A DNA stretch of 64,000 bases from Phlebiopsis flavidoalba (lineage: Eukaryota > Basidiomycota > Agaricomycetes > Polyporales > Phanerochaetaceae). The translations under genes and the position numbers were made by a program. The notes beneath the pieces are model-generated. The model did not search any database. It saw only the letters and a program-made list of their open reading frames with translations, and was not told where the DNA came from. Each line of letters opens with the position of its first letter. The stretch's first letter is position 1. The stretch is taken from assembly GCA_035772785.1 (NCBI GenBank), contig JAOCPU010000011.1, positions 186,001 to 250,000 on the forward strand, given 5' to 3'. Shown here piece after piece: positions 1 through 12,099 of this stretch.

Positions 1-2134
1 CAAACGACCCGAAGCCCGCCCCTGTCGGCGTGCTTCTTTTCTGCTGGCCCGCAACCCCCAGATATGCCCGCCTGCGCTTCTCGCGCTGCAAATCCTGTAT
101 CGGTAAACTTCGCGGGCCCGCCGGCGTGCCTCTGGCTTGCTCGCGGACGAGGGCCGTGAGAGACATCGACCACAAGTCGTCGAAGGTTGCCGGGAGGGCT
201 CGATGCCGGGCTTCGCAGGAGCCGCCGCCGCCACTGGTGCGCCACAAACCCATGGGTCCCCCGGCACGAGGAGCGGCAGTTGGCTGGGAGTCAGTGAATG
301 ATCGGGGAAGTGTCGTTCGGGGTCATTGTGGGAGCCCATGTAAGAAGGGCACGGTTGGCTTGCATGGGAGGTGGTGAGCGCGGTCGTGGTAGGCGCCAGC
401 ATGTTTAAGAGGGCCGGCGTTTGGCTGACCTGGCAAGTGTGGGATCTGTTGGACAGTAGGAGGATGCCATGGTTTGACGGGGGCGATCGCAGTGGCTGCT
501 GGGCATGGATCCTTGGAAGACGTTGGCGGCAGACCAGCAGAGGGGAGGTGCCTGCTGGCGAATCATCGGAAGTCATCGTCCACTGGTTACGTCGCATTAG
601 TTTGATTAACCGGCTCAATGAAAGGTAGCACGTACGCGCTGTCACACAGAAGAGGAAAAAGAAAGGAGAAAAAAAAAAACGGAAGCAAAGGCCGAGCGGC
701 ACGAGAACAGTCAGAGACAGAAGGCAGCGTTTTATTTGGGTTCGTAGCAGCAGCAGGGGGCGCGGCGACCGGGGCGGCGAAATCGTCGTCCGTCAAAGTC
801 AAGGAGGTTAGGTGCAGGCTCGGGAGCCTTGGCCTTAGCAGCAGGAGCAGGAGTGACGATTCAGTTGGTGTTGGACCGCGAGGGAGCAGGGGAAGATGCG
901 GTCGGGGACCTCAGCCGAGTTGGAACGACGTGCAGACACAACATCATCGTCACCAGCGTCGTTATTCATCGTACCGTGCCTCCTCGTTAGGCGGAGTGCC
1001 CTAAATCGAACACTTCCGGCCCGCTGCTGTCACGGCCGTAATTGTCTGTAATCTGTAGCCCACAACATGAGCAAGAAAAAGCATTGAGCGAGGAAGATAC
1101 ACACGGACCTCGGGTGCTATAGTCGCCCTCCATAGTTCCCGCTCGCTGTCGCACTATATCCGCCGCCAGAGCCTCCATAGCCCAGACTCTCACTGCCGAA
1201 TCCTCTCCGTATCTACTACCAGACGCCCGAAGAAAAGCTCATCGCATCGTTTCCGGGTGCCCGTATATTTGTTCTTGTTGGCTTTTGCTTGCGGCCTCTC
1301 CCCAGTTTAATCTCTGCATCCACGGATTTTTCTCTACGTCGCCGAGGAGTTCGACAAGCTCCTTGGAACGGGTTGCGAACTGGGCACCGCTTCAATGGTC
1401 GTTATGGTCATGTTCACATGAAAAGCGTACCATTCAATCCCTGATCCTTGCCCTTGTCATCGATTTGATGTATTGTAAAAGTTGCGCACAACATTTTAAT
1501 GGTCGCGAGTGTGATGAGCGTGCATCATCTACGACGCTGTTCACTGCCATTTCTTGATGAGATACTCGAGCAGTTGTTGGAGGGCCTAGCGTTATTATAT
1601 GTTACGGTGAGTTGAGCGGAAAGGGAAAGAGGTTGACACTCAATCCTTGTAGATCTGTCGCCATTGTTTGGCCTCCTCTCCATGAATCGTGCATAGATGC
1701 ATGGCATGATTTCGTTGAAGTTTTGGCTACATTATGTTGGCGTTGTTCGGTACATTTGAAGCTGTATATACTTACAAGTTGAGGGTTCTAGACGGTTGAA
1801 CACGGATATGAGCGAGAAGTCAGTCCGGAGATGGGATCGGAACGTACCCTTGAGCAATTTCCTGCATTAGCTGTGGAACTTGCACCCCTGGTAGTCCAAT
1901 CAGCATCGGCTTAGGATCTCACTTGGACAGTCCATACCAGGGTTCGTCATTGGTTGCTTCCCGAACCTTTCCTTCCATTTCACTGACGTTAAGTACAGAA
2001 CATTCTTAGCCTGCGGATGGTTAGCGATATTGAGGTTTGCGGTGGCGTTAATATCTCACTTGATTATACATGCTCTTTATGTCGTACATTGTTATCTGCG
2101 AGAGCGCACTTCCGAGTGATTCCAGGCGATCCAT
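1..2134 (-). CDS. ENT3: Epsin-like clathrin adaptor with ENTH domain (ENT3-type), 3' end at window edge
   Basis: ENTH-domain adaptors bind phosphoinositides and clathrin/AP coats in Golgi-endosome or endocytic traffic. The start at 2134 gives MDRLESLGSALSQITMYDIK then SMYNQ; after an intron (donor gtgaga near 2058) comes AKNVL..LNVSEMEGKV and REATNDEPW, then GASST/LMQEIAQG, then FNEIMPCIYARFME and EEAKQWRQIYK near 1690-1650, LEYLIKNGSE near 1560, and RSKELVELLGDVEK near 1340. This is the ENTH helical array in order. Downstream comes KAKANKNKYTG (near 1230), a YDAGDDD acidic patch, PAPAAKAKAPEPAPNLL, and FDDLWSMSLT and GGFGSF close to position 1, the usual epsin C-terminus. The stop probably lies just beyond the window. 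At least four frameshifts interrupt it. ENT3 rather than endocytic ENT1/2 is inferred from the ending; no UIM motifs were noticed. Confidence 0.88.
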
Positions 2135-2880
2135 GGCGGCGCAGGGGGCTGGGGGACGTAGGGGGTCGATGACAAGCGATGCCGTGACGCGACCGACGTG
2201 AGGTGGATGTGACGGCGCTGGACCTGAGACGTGTGACAGCATAACGGCGGTGATTCGACCCTAACCCCCTGGTGCCTTGACCACCTACGCCAGGTGCTAT
2301 CAACGGTGATAGCAGCCTGTTGTTGGAGTTGTCGTTGAGGTGCTCAAGAGTGCTCAGTGCATACATCTTCGTTTCTGACGTCCAACGCCTTCCCCGCGTA
2401 TGAAGCCCGGCGAGAACAGTTTTTTTTTTCACGCTCACATAACGCTTAGACTACTTGCCACGACCTTCACGAATCTTCACGCAGCTACGTTTTGAGATGA
2501 GCCGGCAGCGCACTGGTAGTGCCGCTTGGTTATCGGGTAAAGTTGGGCTTCTCGAGGGACACAGAGCGTGTATGCCACATCGTGCACAGTTCTTCAGTTC
2601 TCAGTGTATCGCAAATATTTGAACAAGTGAGATGTAGTGATTTCCCACACTGATGGGCGCGAAGGTATCTCAATAGCTCGTGGTGTATGTCCAGGGTCGT
2701 CGTGACGCGTCAGCACACCAGGCAGCTTCAATGCATTCCCTAGTTTGCTCGATTACGCGGGAGGAGCAATCAGTCAGTCCACAACAGCTGGCTCTGCAAA
2801 TGGACGCAGAAAATGGACCAGAAACTCCGGTATACACAACGACATTACAGTCCCACGCTTTGGGCCACAGATACCACGCT
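2135..2880. other. Upstream region of the epsin gene
   Basis: No gene is recognisable here. The stretch is the 5' flank of the minus-strand epsin gene and presumably the left flank of plus-strand coding segments starting near 2890. It has short poly-T and mixed sequence, with no clear TATA box. Confidence 0.3.
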
Positions 2881-2889
2881 CTCCAGTGG

Positions 2890-4650
2890 ACCAAAAGATG
2901 TCTGCCTCAGGTTCATGAGTTGATGGACAGCTTCTCGATGGTCGACATCAGTAATACAGGCCTCAGCTGCTCCCCCAAGACGTAGACAAGCTCAGGCAGG
3001 TCCTCTTCGGGCCACTCGCTCACCCGAAGCCCGGGCCTTCCGTCGCGTCTATTCAGGAGGATCCGATCTTTAACCGATTCTTACTCACAGCAGTGGCCTC
3101 TGAACATTCTTCGCTTCGTGGCAGCGAGAATGAATCTATCGCGCTTTTCTAGGCGCATTTGTGGCGGGTCAGGTCCCTCACCGGAGTTTGGTCAACTATT
3201 TGGTCGCCAAAATTCGGGTTGTTTTCTCTCCACGATCTTCTCGAATTGACCAGCAATCCACTAGAACACGTTTCACTTTCGGTAGTGTGGAGACACACTC
3301 GCGATACCTCGACACTAGTCAGATGTCAGCCGCCTGGATGCCACTCGTACTATCGCGTCCTTCTGTGTCTTTGGATCGCTATGGTCAGGACCCTCTTTTG
3401 CCTCTGAGTCTCCCAGCGCGATGCCTCTTTCTTCTTCGACATCTCCACACAACGGAAATCCTTCTCCCTTGCTATTTCTCATGATGAATCTCCTGATGAA
3501 TCACCTAACGATAACTCAATCTCACCAGACACGACCCCATCCGTCAAACTCTACGAAGCACTCCGTGACGACTCATTCATCGCATTCTACCCCCATCACA
3601 ATCAGCAATCGTACATACCCCGCACTACGCAATTTCTTAGGACTCTAACAAATGGTTCCCCTCATACTGTTGGGCAGTCATCGTCCGAACACACTTCCGT
3701 TTTCGAAACGTGTCATTTTGATCTCCTCCTCCACTTCCTCCTCTCAGCATCCCGAACTCGTTGCGTCAATGACTTTACGCTCGCAGCCTATGTTTTTTTT
3801 TACGTGACCTTTCTAATACTGTGACGACACCTCAGCTCAGACACTGGACCTCTGAACATTCATTGGCAAAAACATATCCCTCAGGAACTGCCCTCCCCGA
3901 AATGGGCACTAAGTACCGAGAAAAAGACAGATGAGAATGCTCTGTTTGAATTCCCGTCCGCGGCGGCAGAGCACTGCGAGCTTAGTTTTCCATCAACCAT
4001 GCACTTTCCCCAGTTTTGACCCGCTTTTTTCGTACCTGAGCCATTCCCCGCGTAAACGGCAGCTTGCTGCATTTCAGGGGGGGTCACAGCCGGATCAGAA
4101 ATTCCAGCGAGGCTCTTCTTACGTCATTTCACTAGGCGGTCTAGTGCAGAATGGTCTGCCAAATCAAGCTAGCGTTGGTATTGTAGAGACGATTCGAGTG
4201 TAGATTATGGCTGGCCGGCCGGCGGCTGTCTCGAATTCCAGAGATTCCTGCGCCTGTCTCTGGGTGATGGACGCAGTCGGCGTTTGCCGATAGGGTCGCA
4301 AGACGACCCTCAGGCTCTGCAACGTTTCACGGTGATTCCTTGGAACATCGTGTGCGAAACGTGCCTGCAGGCTCAGGCCGAGGAGTCTGGGAGCCATTGT
4401 TCTACTGTAATCGACCAGCCCCCAACCCTAGTTCCAGCACACCATATAGACGGTCAGTCTCCGTGGCAGCCACTCCGCTGCATTGCACTTTGCTCACCAC
4501 CTCGATCGCAGACCAAACAGACGCTGGAGACGCAGAGCTACGACAGGATCTCTCCCTGCTGAAAGGCGGACGACTCGGTGTCAAGTGGCCAGCCTGCAGG
4601 CGTGGAAGAGGTTGATAGAGGGATGGATTTGTCGCAGATTCGAGCACGTT
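2890..4650 (+). CDS. Possible hypothetical protein, frame-broken coding segments
   Basis: I do not recognise this gene. Several stretches read like exons but lie in different frames: LPQDVDKLRQVLFGPLAHPK near 2965 followed by DPIFNRFLLTAVASEHSSLR; GQVPHRSLVNYLVAKI near 3165; SVKLYEALRDDSFIAFYPHH near 3540; RRSVSVA and DAGDAELRQDLSLLKGG near 4460-4570. They may be one gene or parts of two, and could be the 5' part of the locus that follows. The boundaries are guesses. Confidence 0.3.
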
Positions 4651-4671
4651 GAAGGAGAATGGACGATTACT

Positions 4672-5830
4672 ATGGGTTTCAGAGCGCGACGACTCCCGAG
4701 GCCTGCGCGGACCCCCCGGAAGAGTAGTATCTTGACAGTGGCAATCATCCCCGACTCGCACCCCGCACTAGAAGATCCAGAGATAGGCCCGTCTTACATA
4801 CCCTCAGAACAATCCATTAATATGACGCCTTCACCACGAAGATCCTCCGGTAGACACCTGCTCGCCACTCAACGTGGTCCGCGAACCCCACTTTGCCCAG
4901 CGTAATGGAAACTCCCACCAGCAACAAGGGGAAACGTAAAGCTGAAGAGATCGATATTACCACCGCCGACCTATCGCCCACCTATAGGTCATCCTTACCC
5001 AGCATACCACCTTCGTCATTCCGGCCGATCACAGAAGTGAGTCCTCGCCGTCACAAGCTTAACCCCGAACCCTCTCAACTTCTCCTTCGTAGGGATACAC
5101 GCCCTTCTCCGAAGCGTCGCAAGTTTTCCTTCAGCGTACCAGGGACGCAAGGCGGGTCCGATTGTCCTCGTCGCCATACACCACCCGGGGCAACACCAGT
5201 CCGCGGCCGAATGTTTGTTTTCTGTGCAACAAGCCCATAAGCAAGGGCCCAGCTCGAAACAGCGGACTCAGACTCAGCACCGTACCGCCTTCCCCACGCA
5301 GCTCGCGCCATCTCCCGCGCAAGTCGGGCCTGCGTCCACCCGCGGTCAAACGCGATGCTGAGTGGCAACAGTCGATCGTATCCGGTGTACAGCCGTCGGT
5401 CGCGGATTACCCGCAAGTCCAAGCACCCACAGTCAGTCCGAGTCGTCTATACCCGTCGGGCGCCGATCAATTAGACGGGCACACCGCCCGTCGCTCAGCG
5501 TCGGCTCCAGCACCTATCACATGCGGGGACACACGACAGTCCCACCACGAGTGCAGTGCACCTCGTGGTACGCGGCGAATGCGGGCCGGAAGAGCAGAGG
5601 AGGGCTCCTATCATGTTAGCCCCCCCCGCCCTCGTGGAATTCTTGATAGGCTTTCGTCCCATTTCCCGTCACATCTAGGTGGTTTGCTGCCCTTGTGGCA
5701 GAATACCCGGGAACCGTTCGCGTGGGCGGCATCGGAACACCGAAAAAAGCGGTCACTTTAGACTGATCCGCAGGTCGAACACGGTGCGCCGCAAGTCTTA
5801 GCATTCCGATCCAAAGTTAGAGTGGATGCT
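4672..5830 (+). CDS. Conserved basidiomycete Ser-rich protein with membrane C-terminus, function unknown
   Basis: The reading begins with PRTPRKSS-type basic sequence, then IIPDSHPALEDPEIGPSYIP, and near 4900 METPTSNKGKRKAEEIDI, a basic nuclear-type cluster. A Ser/Pro/Arg-rich low-complexity middle follows (PSPKRRKFSFS near 5110; SQSESSIPV and GSSTYHMR near 5430-5525). The C-terminal part reads EFLIGF near 5635, then WFAALVAEYPGTVRVGGIGT, KKAVTLD and DPQVEHG at 5680-5785. From memory, this order (Ser-rich region, STYHMRDPRK, W-rich hydrophobic helix, VGGTDTEKAVTLDDPQVE) is a widely conserved Agaricomycete protein with no assigned function. At least three frameshifts occur. The true start may lie upstream. 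Confidence 0.5.
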
Positions 5831-6692
5831 TGAAATAGTCGATCATCTTCAGACCGCCATCCATAGGTACGCTGGCGGGGTTCGGTTGCCGCAGTCCATA
5901 GTCAGTCCTCATACGCTCTTTCAAATACATTCCTTTCATCGTTCTAAACGTCGCCATCTTTGCACCACGATGATCCCTGCTCAAACTCAACGCTGTCGGA
6001 CTTCTTGCCCATCGACATTCATATCCCCTCTCTCTTTCTACTGCTGTTCCATGAAACGCGCTACTCCACATCGCCATCGTCACTCGTTTATAACCACGTA
6101 CTTGCATCATATTCATAGTCTACATTGTTCAATCATCGGACACAGTGGCGTACAGAAAGATACCTTATTCATAGATGTCCAAAACCCCTCGCTGCGTATG
6201 TTGTTCCATAGCTGTCGTAGCCGCTGTGCATCGATCATGTCCCCGCTAAATCCATGCACCACGCATGTCACACTTCGTTAGCCTGAGGCCGAAACTATAC
6301 GCTAGATACGCGTATGGGCGACGTTCGATTGTATAGGCTATTGACACTAACAATGTGTACACCTGCATAATTCAATGCATTGAAAATATTAGGAACAGAT
6401 GGCAGTGCTATACAAGGAAGAGGGATGCGACTCAAGCCGTAACTACGACTCCCCCGGGATAGTGACGTTTACTTCGCCGACAGTAGTCCTGGACCCGTTC
6501 TCTTTCGGCTCCCATTTACACGTGGAATTCATATGCGAGATTAATTTTGTGCTGATTCTCAAATTCTAGCACTGGTCAGATTTCCTCGAAGAAATTGCCA
6601 TTGAAAATTGCTATCAAAACTAACGCATCTAAAGGTCAAAAAATATACACGAGGTGCGCATGAATGATAGTAAACGATTCCTTGACATTGTA
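5831..6692. other. Intergenic stretch, convergent gene ends
   Basis: No gene recognised. This is the 3' flank of the plus-strand membrane-protein locus and of the minus-strand GTPase, which converge here. The 151-codon open frame at 5826-6281 is His/Ser-rich, shows no family resemblance, and is probably chance. Confidence 0.35.
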
Positions 6693-9200
6693 CTATTTAG
6701 GGGTTAAAGTGCTGCGAAGCCCCATGGTCAGACGGTCTGGGACAGGATGATAGATGTCTGGCTTCAATGCAGCAATATGCACAGATGGCCCGAAGACCGC
6801 AATTTCCGGACCAACCTCTCCCTGCGCTTGCTGATGATTGGAGCCCAACGCTGCAGCTGTGGCGTTCAGTTCATCCAAAATCGAGACTCTTCTCGACTGG
6901 GCCCGTATCGTCTCCCGAGAGGTCCCATTGCCTCGCATAAGTCTCCAGACGTGAGTCTCAAGTAGCTGCACAGACTGACTTCCTCCACTTGGCTCGCGAA
7001 ACTGCCCGACAAGGCCATGTTGGCGTAACTCCGCTGCGCTAAGCCTGCCCAGCTCCTGCACCAGGGCGTCGATGTCAAGTTGGGTCTGCCTCCAGCGCGG
7101 TTTTTCTGCCTTCAAGACGTCGCGCATTGCCTCCTTCCGTTCTTTCCTCCGTTCCGCCCTGCTCAAACTTGCTCTTGGCTCTGCGATCTACGACAACCGT
7201 GCTGCGCGTCTCCTCTTTCCAAAGGCGGTTAAAATGCGAGTGGGTCTCGCGGGGATGTCCGCATACACTGCAGGTATGGCCCGATGGTCGCATCGCTGTA
7301 CAACCCTGGAGCCCTGCCGGGTCAAGGGGTGAAATCAAGCTGCAACGCACATGACAATTCGAGTGGCAATCTGGACGTCCACCACAAAGCGTGTTGTGAT
7401 AATCTGTGGAACTTGAACCAGAACCTTTTGACAGATCACTTGCTGGAAGTTCTCATAAGTGTTCATTGTCTGGTAAGCGAAATTGGTCACGATTTGTTCC
7501 CACTAGGCCAGCTAGTAGTTCACGACTCACCACATTAGCCTTGCCAATGTCGGCCTCAATGCGAGCCAAGCTCCTCCGCTGTTCCTCTGAAGCGTTAATT
7601 CGATGATAGAACGTCTGCGATACTGGACTCGATGATCTGCGTCTGTTCAAATAGAGACAGAATGTCTTTTGTATGCTGGGGTTCAAGCTCGCTGAGCCAG
7701 TGAAATAGATCAACGAGAGTTTGTTAAAGCAGTGGCCTCGCCGCGTTCGATGCTCTTCCTCAGCATATCCAGTGTCCCGCTGAGTGTGTGTGCCTTTTTT
7801 GCACGATTTCACGTTTAGCTTACGTTCCATCGCAACAGGGTTGTTGAGGTGAAATTGAACGGCGTGCCGCAATTCCATCCGGAATTGACTCCTGGTCAAA
7901 GTTCCACGAGAGCGGACTCGACACGTTGGTGAATAGAATCCCGATGTTGTTTGCCAAACTTCGAGGGAAAAATAGACATGAGCGTGGTGAGCGCGTACTG
8001 CCGGTCGCAATGCTCAAGCGGGCATGGTACCGTTTCGCAAGGATGAGCACGGCATCTACCGTGGTGATGTGGGTACGAATGGCATCCGCGATGCTCTGCT
8101 TGGTGACGGGGGGCATCGTGCGTGAGGCCGCGCGTGTCCGCGAGGCCAGGAGTGTCGAGTAAGCGTAGTGTCACGCCATTCTTGCTGTTGAACTCGTAGA
8201 GACGAGCAAAGTTTAGTCTGACTGCCTTTATGCGAAGCATCGCCTTCGTTAGTGACATCGTGGGCGTCGATGTAGTCCTCGGGGCGCCTCCCGGCCAAGA
8301 CGTTGGCGAATAGGGAGAGTACAGATGTCTTGCCGACACCAGTTTCACCACCAGTAGTATCGTGAGCTCGTCCTTGTGCTTCGCTAGGGGTACAGCGCCA
8401 CCTTTTAGGAGCTCGATTGGACTGTACAGCGGGACTGTGGTCATTTCCTTGACCGAAAAAGCAATGAAGTACCATACCATTCAAGGTTACGAGGCACGTC
8501 CTCCAGGGTCTCAGACTCAGCAGGCCGGTCAGAAGACGAGACATCTTCGGCATTGTTGGCGTCGTCGTTTCCAATGACAATGTTGACGTCGTCGTTCCGA
8601 CTAGCCCTGTAGTTACATGAAATGTTTAACCTCACGCAAATGAGAGTCGCGAAGTAGAACCTACTCTAATACGTAAGCAGAATGAGATGCCGGCTCTTTG
8701 ATAAGTCCCTCGATTGGTCCTTGTTCTAGTTCCGACAGATCGCAGCTCGTGACTGGATGCAACGTCGAAATGTTGTTACCGGTACCGCTTGCGCTGCAGT
8801 AGCATAAAGTTGTTACTTCACGCAAATAAGAGTATCGAGTAAAACCTACCCTGGTACATGCCGGGTATGGGATGGCTCTACCTCGTAGGTTCCCTCATTC
8901 AAGTTTGATCCTTGCTCTAGATCGGACGGATGCTCCTTCGTAACTAGAAATTAATCTGGTAAGGTTACGAGGACTGTTAACAACGGTCAAGCGTACTTAC
9001 CGCGAAGCTGGCCTGGTTGACACCACTACCACGACCTTGGTCTCGGGCGCAGCAGAGGACAACACTTCGTAGGCATCGCTCGCGTGAGCAGCTCTCTGCG
9101 GGGTTGGACCGCCCGCGTTCTGAGGAGCCGGTAGGGCTTCAGAGCGCTGGCGGTTATCACGCCGTTGAGCCGACAAGTCGCGACTTATCAAGTTTCCCAT
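6693..9200 (-). CDS. AIG1/GIMAP-like GTPase with Cys/His-rich tail, possible N-myristoylation
   Basis: A G-domain protein of a family expanded in mushrooms. Exon 1 starts at 9200 with MGNLISRD (Gly2, Ser6, an N-myristoylation pattern) and ends at a GTAAGT donor near 9000. The G domain has P-loop GETGVGKTS at 8321-8347, LRLLDTPGLADTRG at 8144-8170 (G3), then IADAIRTHITTVDAVLI, LTTLMSIFP and NNIGILFTNVSSPLSWN. A coiled helical region follows (EEQRRSLARIEADIGKAN near 7560), then a Cys/His cluster (DCHSNCHVRC, then HTCSVCGHPRETHSHF near 7250), a charged coiled coil (RAERRKERKEAM near 7150) and C-terminal helices to a stop at 6693. About six frameshifts are visible. Two similar exon/intron units lie between exon 1 and the G domain. 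Membrane anchoring is inferred; the cellular role of these fungal proteins is not established. Confidence 0.8.
8634..8935 (-). repeat. Tandem duplication of one exon plus its intron inside the GTPase gene
   Basis: On the minus strand, a unit of about 110-140 bp occurs twice, near 8819-8935 and again near 8634-8745. Each copy has an exon part containing SDLEQGSN / SELEQGPIEG, then a donor-like TAGGTT, then an intron containing CTCTTATTTGCGTGA / CTCTCATTTGCGTGA and a ..CTACAG acceptor. The copies differ at many bases, so this is not a recent assembly duplicate. Confidence 0.65.
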
Positions 9201-11148
9201 AAAGGACTAGTCGGAGGCTTCAGAGGCTGAGCGCAGGGGGGAAAATTCAGCTTTGAGGCAATGCTTGGCGGTGAATTTTCCTACATATTTTATATATTCG
9301 AGGGTAGCGCCTCAGGTGATTGCATAATGATGATTTACTGAGCATTGGCCGAGCTGATGACTTTTTGAGGATGAGCGCAGTGTTTGATGTACACATGTTG
9401 TCGAAGCGCGGAGCCCCAGGGGGAGAGCGGGTCCTCTCATGACGTCCTCGAGGTCTACCACGAGGTAATTTTGAGCGAGCTGCGCGAGAGAGGCTCGTTC
9501 TATAGACTGCGCACCTGTTCCCGAGTCTACAATATTTGGACTGTTAGTGGCAGAAAGAGACTCATATCATCACCGCGTGAATTAGATGTGAAGTGGGAAA
9601 TCCGGGTACGGGCTCGAAGGAGCAAGCCTTGTCTGTCAAACGGGGTTTACGGACCTAAAGAAGATGGTCAGGTGAGGGATCCAGTGAACGTAGAATCCGG
9701 TAAGGCCCGCTTCGTTTTATGTAACGAGCTTTAATCTTTCACAACTGTCGCGATAGAGAGTCGGAGAATCCAACTCCCGTGTTATTAGTTCCCAGGGATC
9801 TCTTCTGACAACAAACCTAAGCCAGCGACTTGTACGAAAAAGACGATGTAAACCTTGTAGTGCCCAGTAGTAGTATAATCGAATGGCGTAGCTTGTGTGC
9901 TAGTTGCTTCGTTAAAAGGTTAGCTTTGCAAACTAGTGGAGCGGCATTGACACCAGCAACAGAGCTCAGCAACCAACTTCAAATCTAAGTCTACGATTCG
10001 GAGAGCCGTAACGAGGTGAGCAAGTACGATAGACCAATTGTCTGCCATGACCGGAGAGTCCAGTAGTAGCGCAGCCAATACTTAGAGTAGCAGCGTGGGG
10101 AGTTGAAATCGTTCACAGAGTTCAAAGAGCGTTGAGCCAATAGTGGACCGCCATTGCCAGCCAGTGACAGGTTCGTTGCTGGGCGCCAGCTTCAGGCGCC
10201 TCCCATTTCCCTCGTGGCGTCAGCGAGCGCCGTTGATCTCTCAGCCCGATTCGACTTTCTGCCATTTACCCTGAGATAACGAGTCTTCTTCATCCCATTC
10301 TACTACTGCTGCCTTTCCAATTGTTCATTTACCTTGTGCTTGTGCCGCCATAGTCCTCAAGATTAGCTTCGGGCTTAGATTGAACCTAGTTGCCTCCGTG
10401 CATTTCATCTCCAGATCCTGGTAACTATGGGTCCTAGTTCTATTCTTGAGCAGTCGTCGGGAGGCATCAACATACACGGAGTGGCTAAAATAGAGGACAA
10501 AGGGGCCAATGTTAGAGTAAATCTTGGTTATACTGCTATGGGCATGTCCCCTTCCTGTGCGTCGCCTAATTTCATCTCGTCTCATATATATATCGTCCCA
10601 CTGAATTTGATTGATGATGATATGCTCATGATTTTCCCAGCCCGACAACAGATGGGTGGTCCTGACAAGCCCCATTCATAGCCTCAGCTCTAGACTTTTT
10701 TGATCGTACCCGATGCCGTCACAGTGCCACCAGCCAACACGAGGTACAGAGGAAAGCATCAAAGAATGCGGTTACCGAGGACCATTGTAGTAGGACCATA
10801 ACACAACTGGTCGCCCCCGTCACGGCTTGAGATCTGTCCCGTCAAAGGTTCTCCGCCTTCACATGGCTGATCTAACATGTTCATCCATTTTGACTATAAA
10901 GCATGTAGCTTGTGCGCGTCCGTCCAGTGGATTCTCGCTAGCTGACCGCCAAAACCGCCCATCTCTCTTTCTCTTTCTTCTCATTACAAACCCAGGTCTC
11001 GGACGTACTGAGTACCTCAGCTCCTGCTATTTGCGTTTTGACGCACACTTTGTTGAGTTCGTTTCATTAGCTTTCAACCCAATACGCTCTCTCGTCCACG
11101 CTTTCGACTCTATCGCAAATTTCATTCGCACCTCTTTTTGATATCAAC
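9201..11148. other. Long intergenic region between divergent GTPase and secreted-protein genes
   Basis: About 1.9 kb without a recognisable gene. It holds the promoter of the minus-strand GTPase on the left and of the plus-strand secreted protein on the right. Open frames of about 115 codons at 9384-9734 (+) and 10325-10675 (-) have no family features that I can see and are treated as chance. Confidence 0.4.
10895..10985 (+). promoter_or_regulatory. TATA-like box and CT-rich tract upstream of secreted protein
   Basis: TATAAA at 10895-10900 is followed by a pyrimidine-rich run near 10960-10985 (ctctctttctctttcttctc). Such CT tracts commonly precede transcription starts of strongly expressed fungal genes. 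The distance to the ATG at 11149 is about 250 bp, so a 5' UTR of roughly 150 nt is implied. Not verified. Confidence 0.35.
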
Positions 11149-12000
11149 ATGAAGTTCGCCACTGCTGCTGTCTCTCCGCCGCTGCCCTTCACTGCTGCCA
11201 CTGTCTCGTCCAGTTCCCGCAGGAGGGACTAGCCTGTCAGCCCCGGTCGATCTGGGCCCAGTTCGGCATTCAAGCTAACGTCAACCCCACTGGCATGCTG
11301 GGTAAAGGACCATTGCATCACAGCGTTTGGAGGATAATATCATTGACCGCATTGACAAGTGATTTTGGTGATGGCATTCCCCAACGCTCAGGGTGTCCAC
11401 AATCACTAAGATTCCTTGCCCAATGTGCCCTCCGGACCGCGCATTCCTTTCATCTACGCTGTAAGTTTTCCTCGAAGTTGATAATAAATTTGCTTGGAAC
11501 TCATAAAAATGATGTAGTGGAGTCCTGAACCAGAAGAACGTCAACGTGTGTTGGTTTCGTGCTCAACAAACCCGTCTGTCAAGCTTGTCCTTTCCCGAGA
11601 ACCGACAACTCTCCAGGCGTCCGCTCAATCTGCGCGTCTGACCACGCCTGAACGCGCGGCAGTTACTCTGCAGAACCTCAACGGTCCCGGCAGCAAGGTG
11701 CTGCCCCGTCTTGCAGCGACCACGCTTCTTGCTGCAGTCAGCAGGCCGCTAATCAATGCTGGCCAGGACCCGTCGACCGTCGTCGTTCCCTGGTCCTGCT
11801 GCGGCAACCGGCGCCGCTCACCGCACCTGCGACCACCGCAGCAGCTGCTCCTGCGACTACGAACTCCAGCGGCGTTAGCGCCAACAACTGGTGGCTCTAG
11901 CGGTGCTATTTGCCGCCGGTGGCGCCGTTCGGCCTCGCAAAGTATTGCTGCCCTCTGCTCCCCGTACTCTTGGCTCGAAGCTGGTGTAAAACCCAACCGG
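11149..12000 (+). CDS. Small secreted protein, VTLQNLNGPG family, with Ala/Thr-rich tail
   Basis: The start MKFATAAV (11149) opens a signal peptide. Then come QFGIQANVNPTG near 11260, and TITKIPCPMCPPDRAFLSST near 11400, which ends at a GTAAG donor near 11460. After the intron: NPSVKL, ASAQSARLTT, and AAVTLQNLNGPG near 11665-11690, then an Ala/Thr/Pro-rich stretch (TTAAAAPATTNSSGVSANN near 11835-11890) and GGSSGA followed by a hydrophobic end, a layout suggesting a GPI anchor. I recognise the pattern (CxCPPDR.xF, VNNPSV, VTLQNLNGPG.GCP..STT) from many fungal secreted proteins of unknown function. At least four frameshifts are present, including one in the signal peptide. Confidence 0.6.
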
Positions 12001-12099
12001 TCACACGTATTGGTCTGATGTCTGAACGATAATTTGTCACTGATGAGTTCATTTGTTGGGTAGGCACGGCTCTGCTGACCTGTGAATGGCGCAGTCAGT

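Noticed and set aside
9384..9734. 116-codon plus-strand frame upstream of the GTPase gene
   Set aside because: No intron signals, family motifs or signal peptide; falls in the probable promoter of the minus-strand GTPase.
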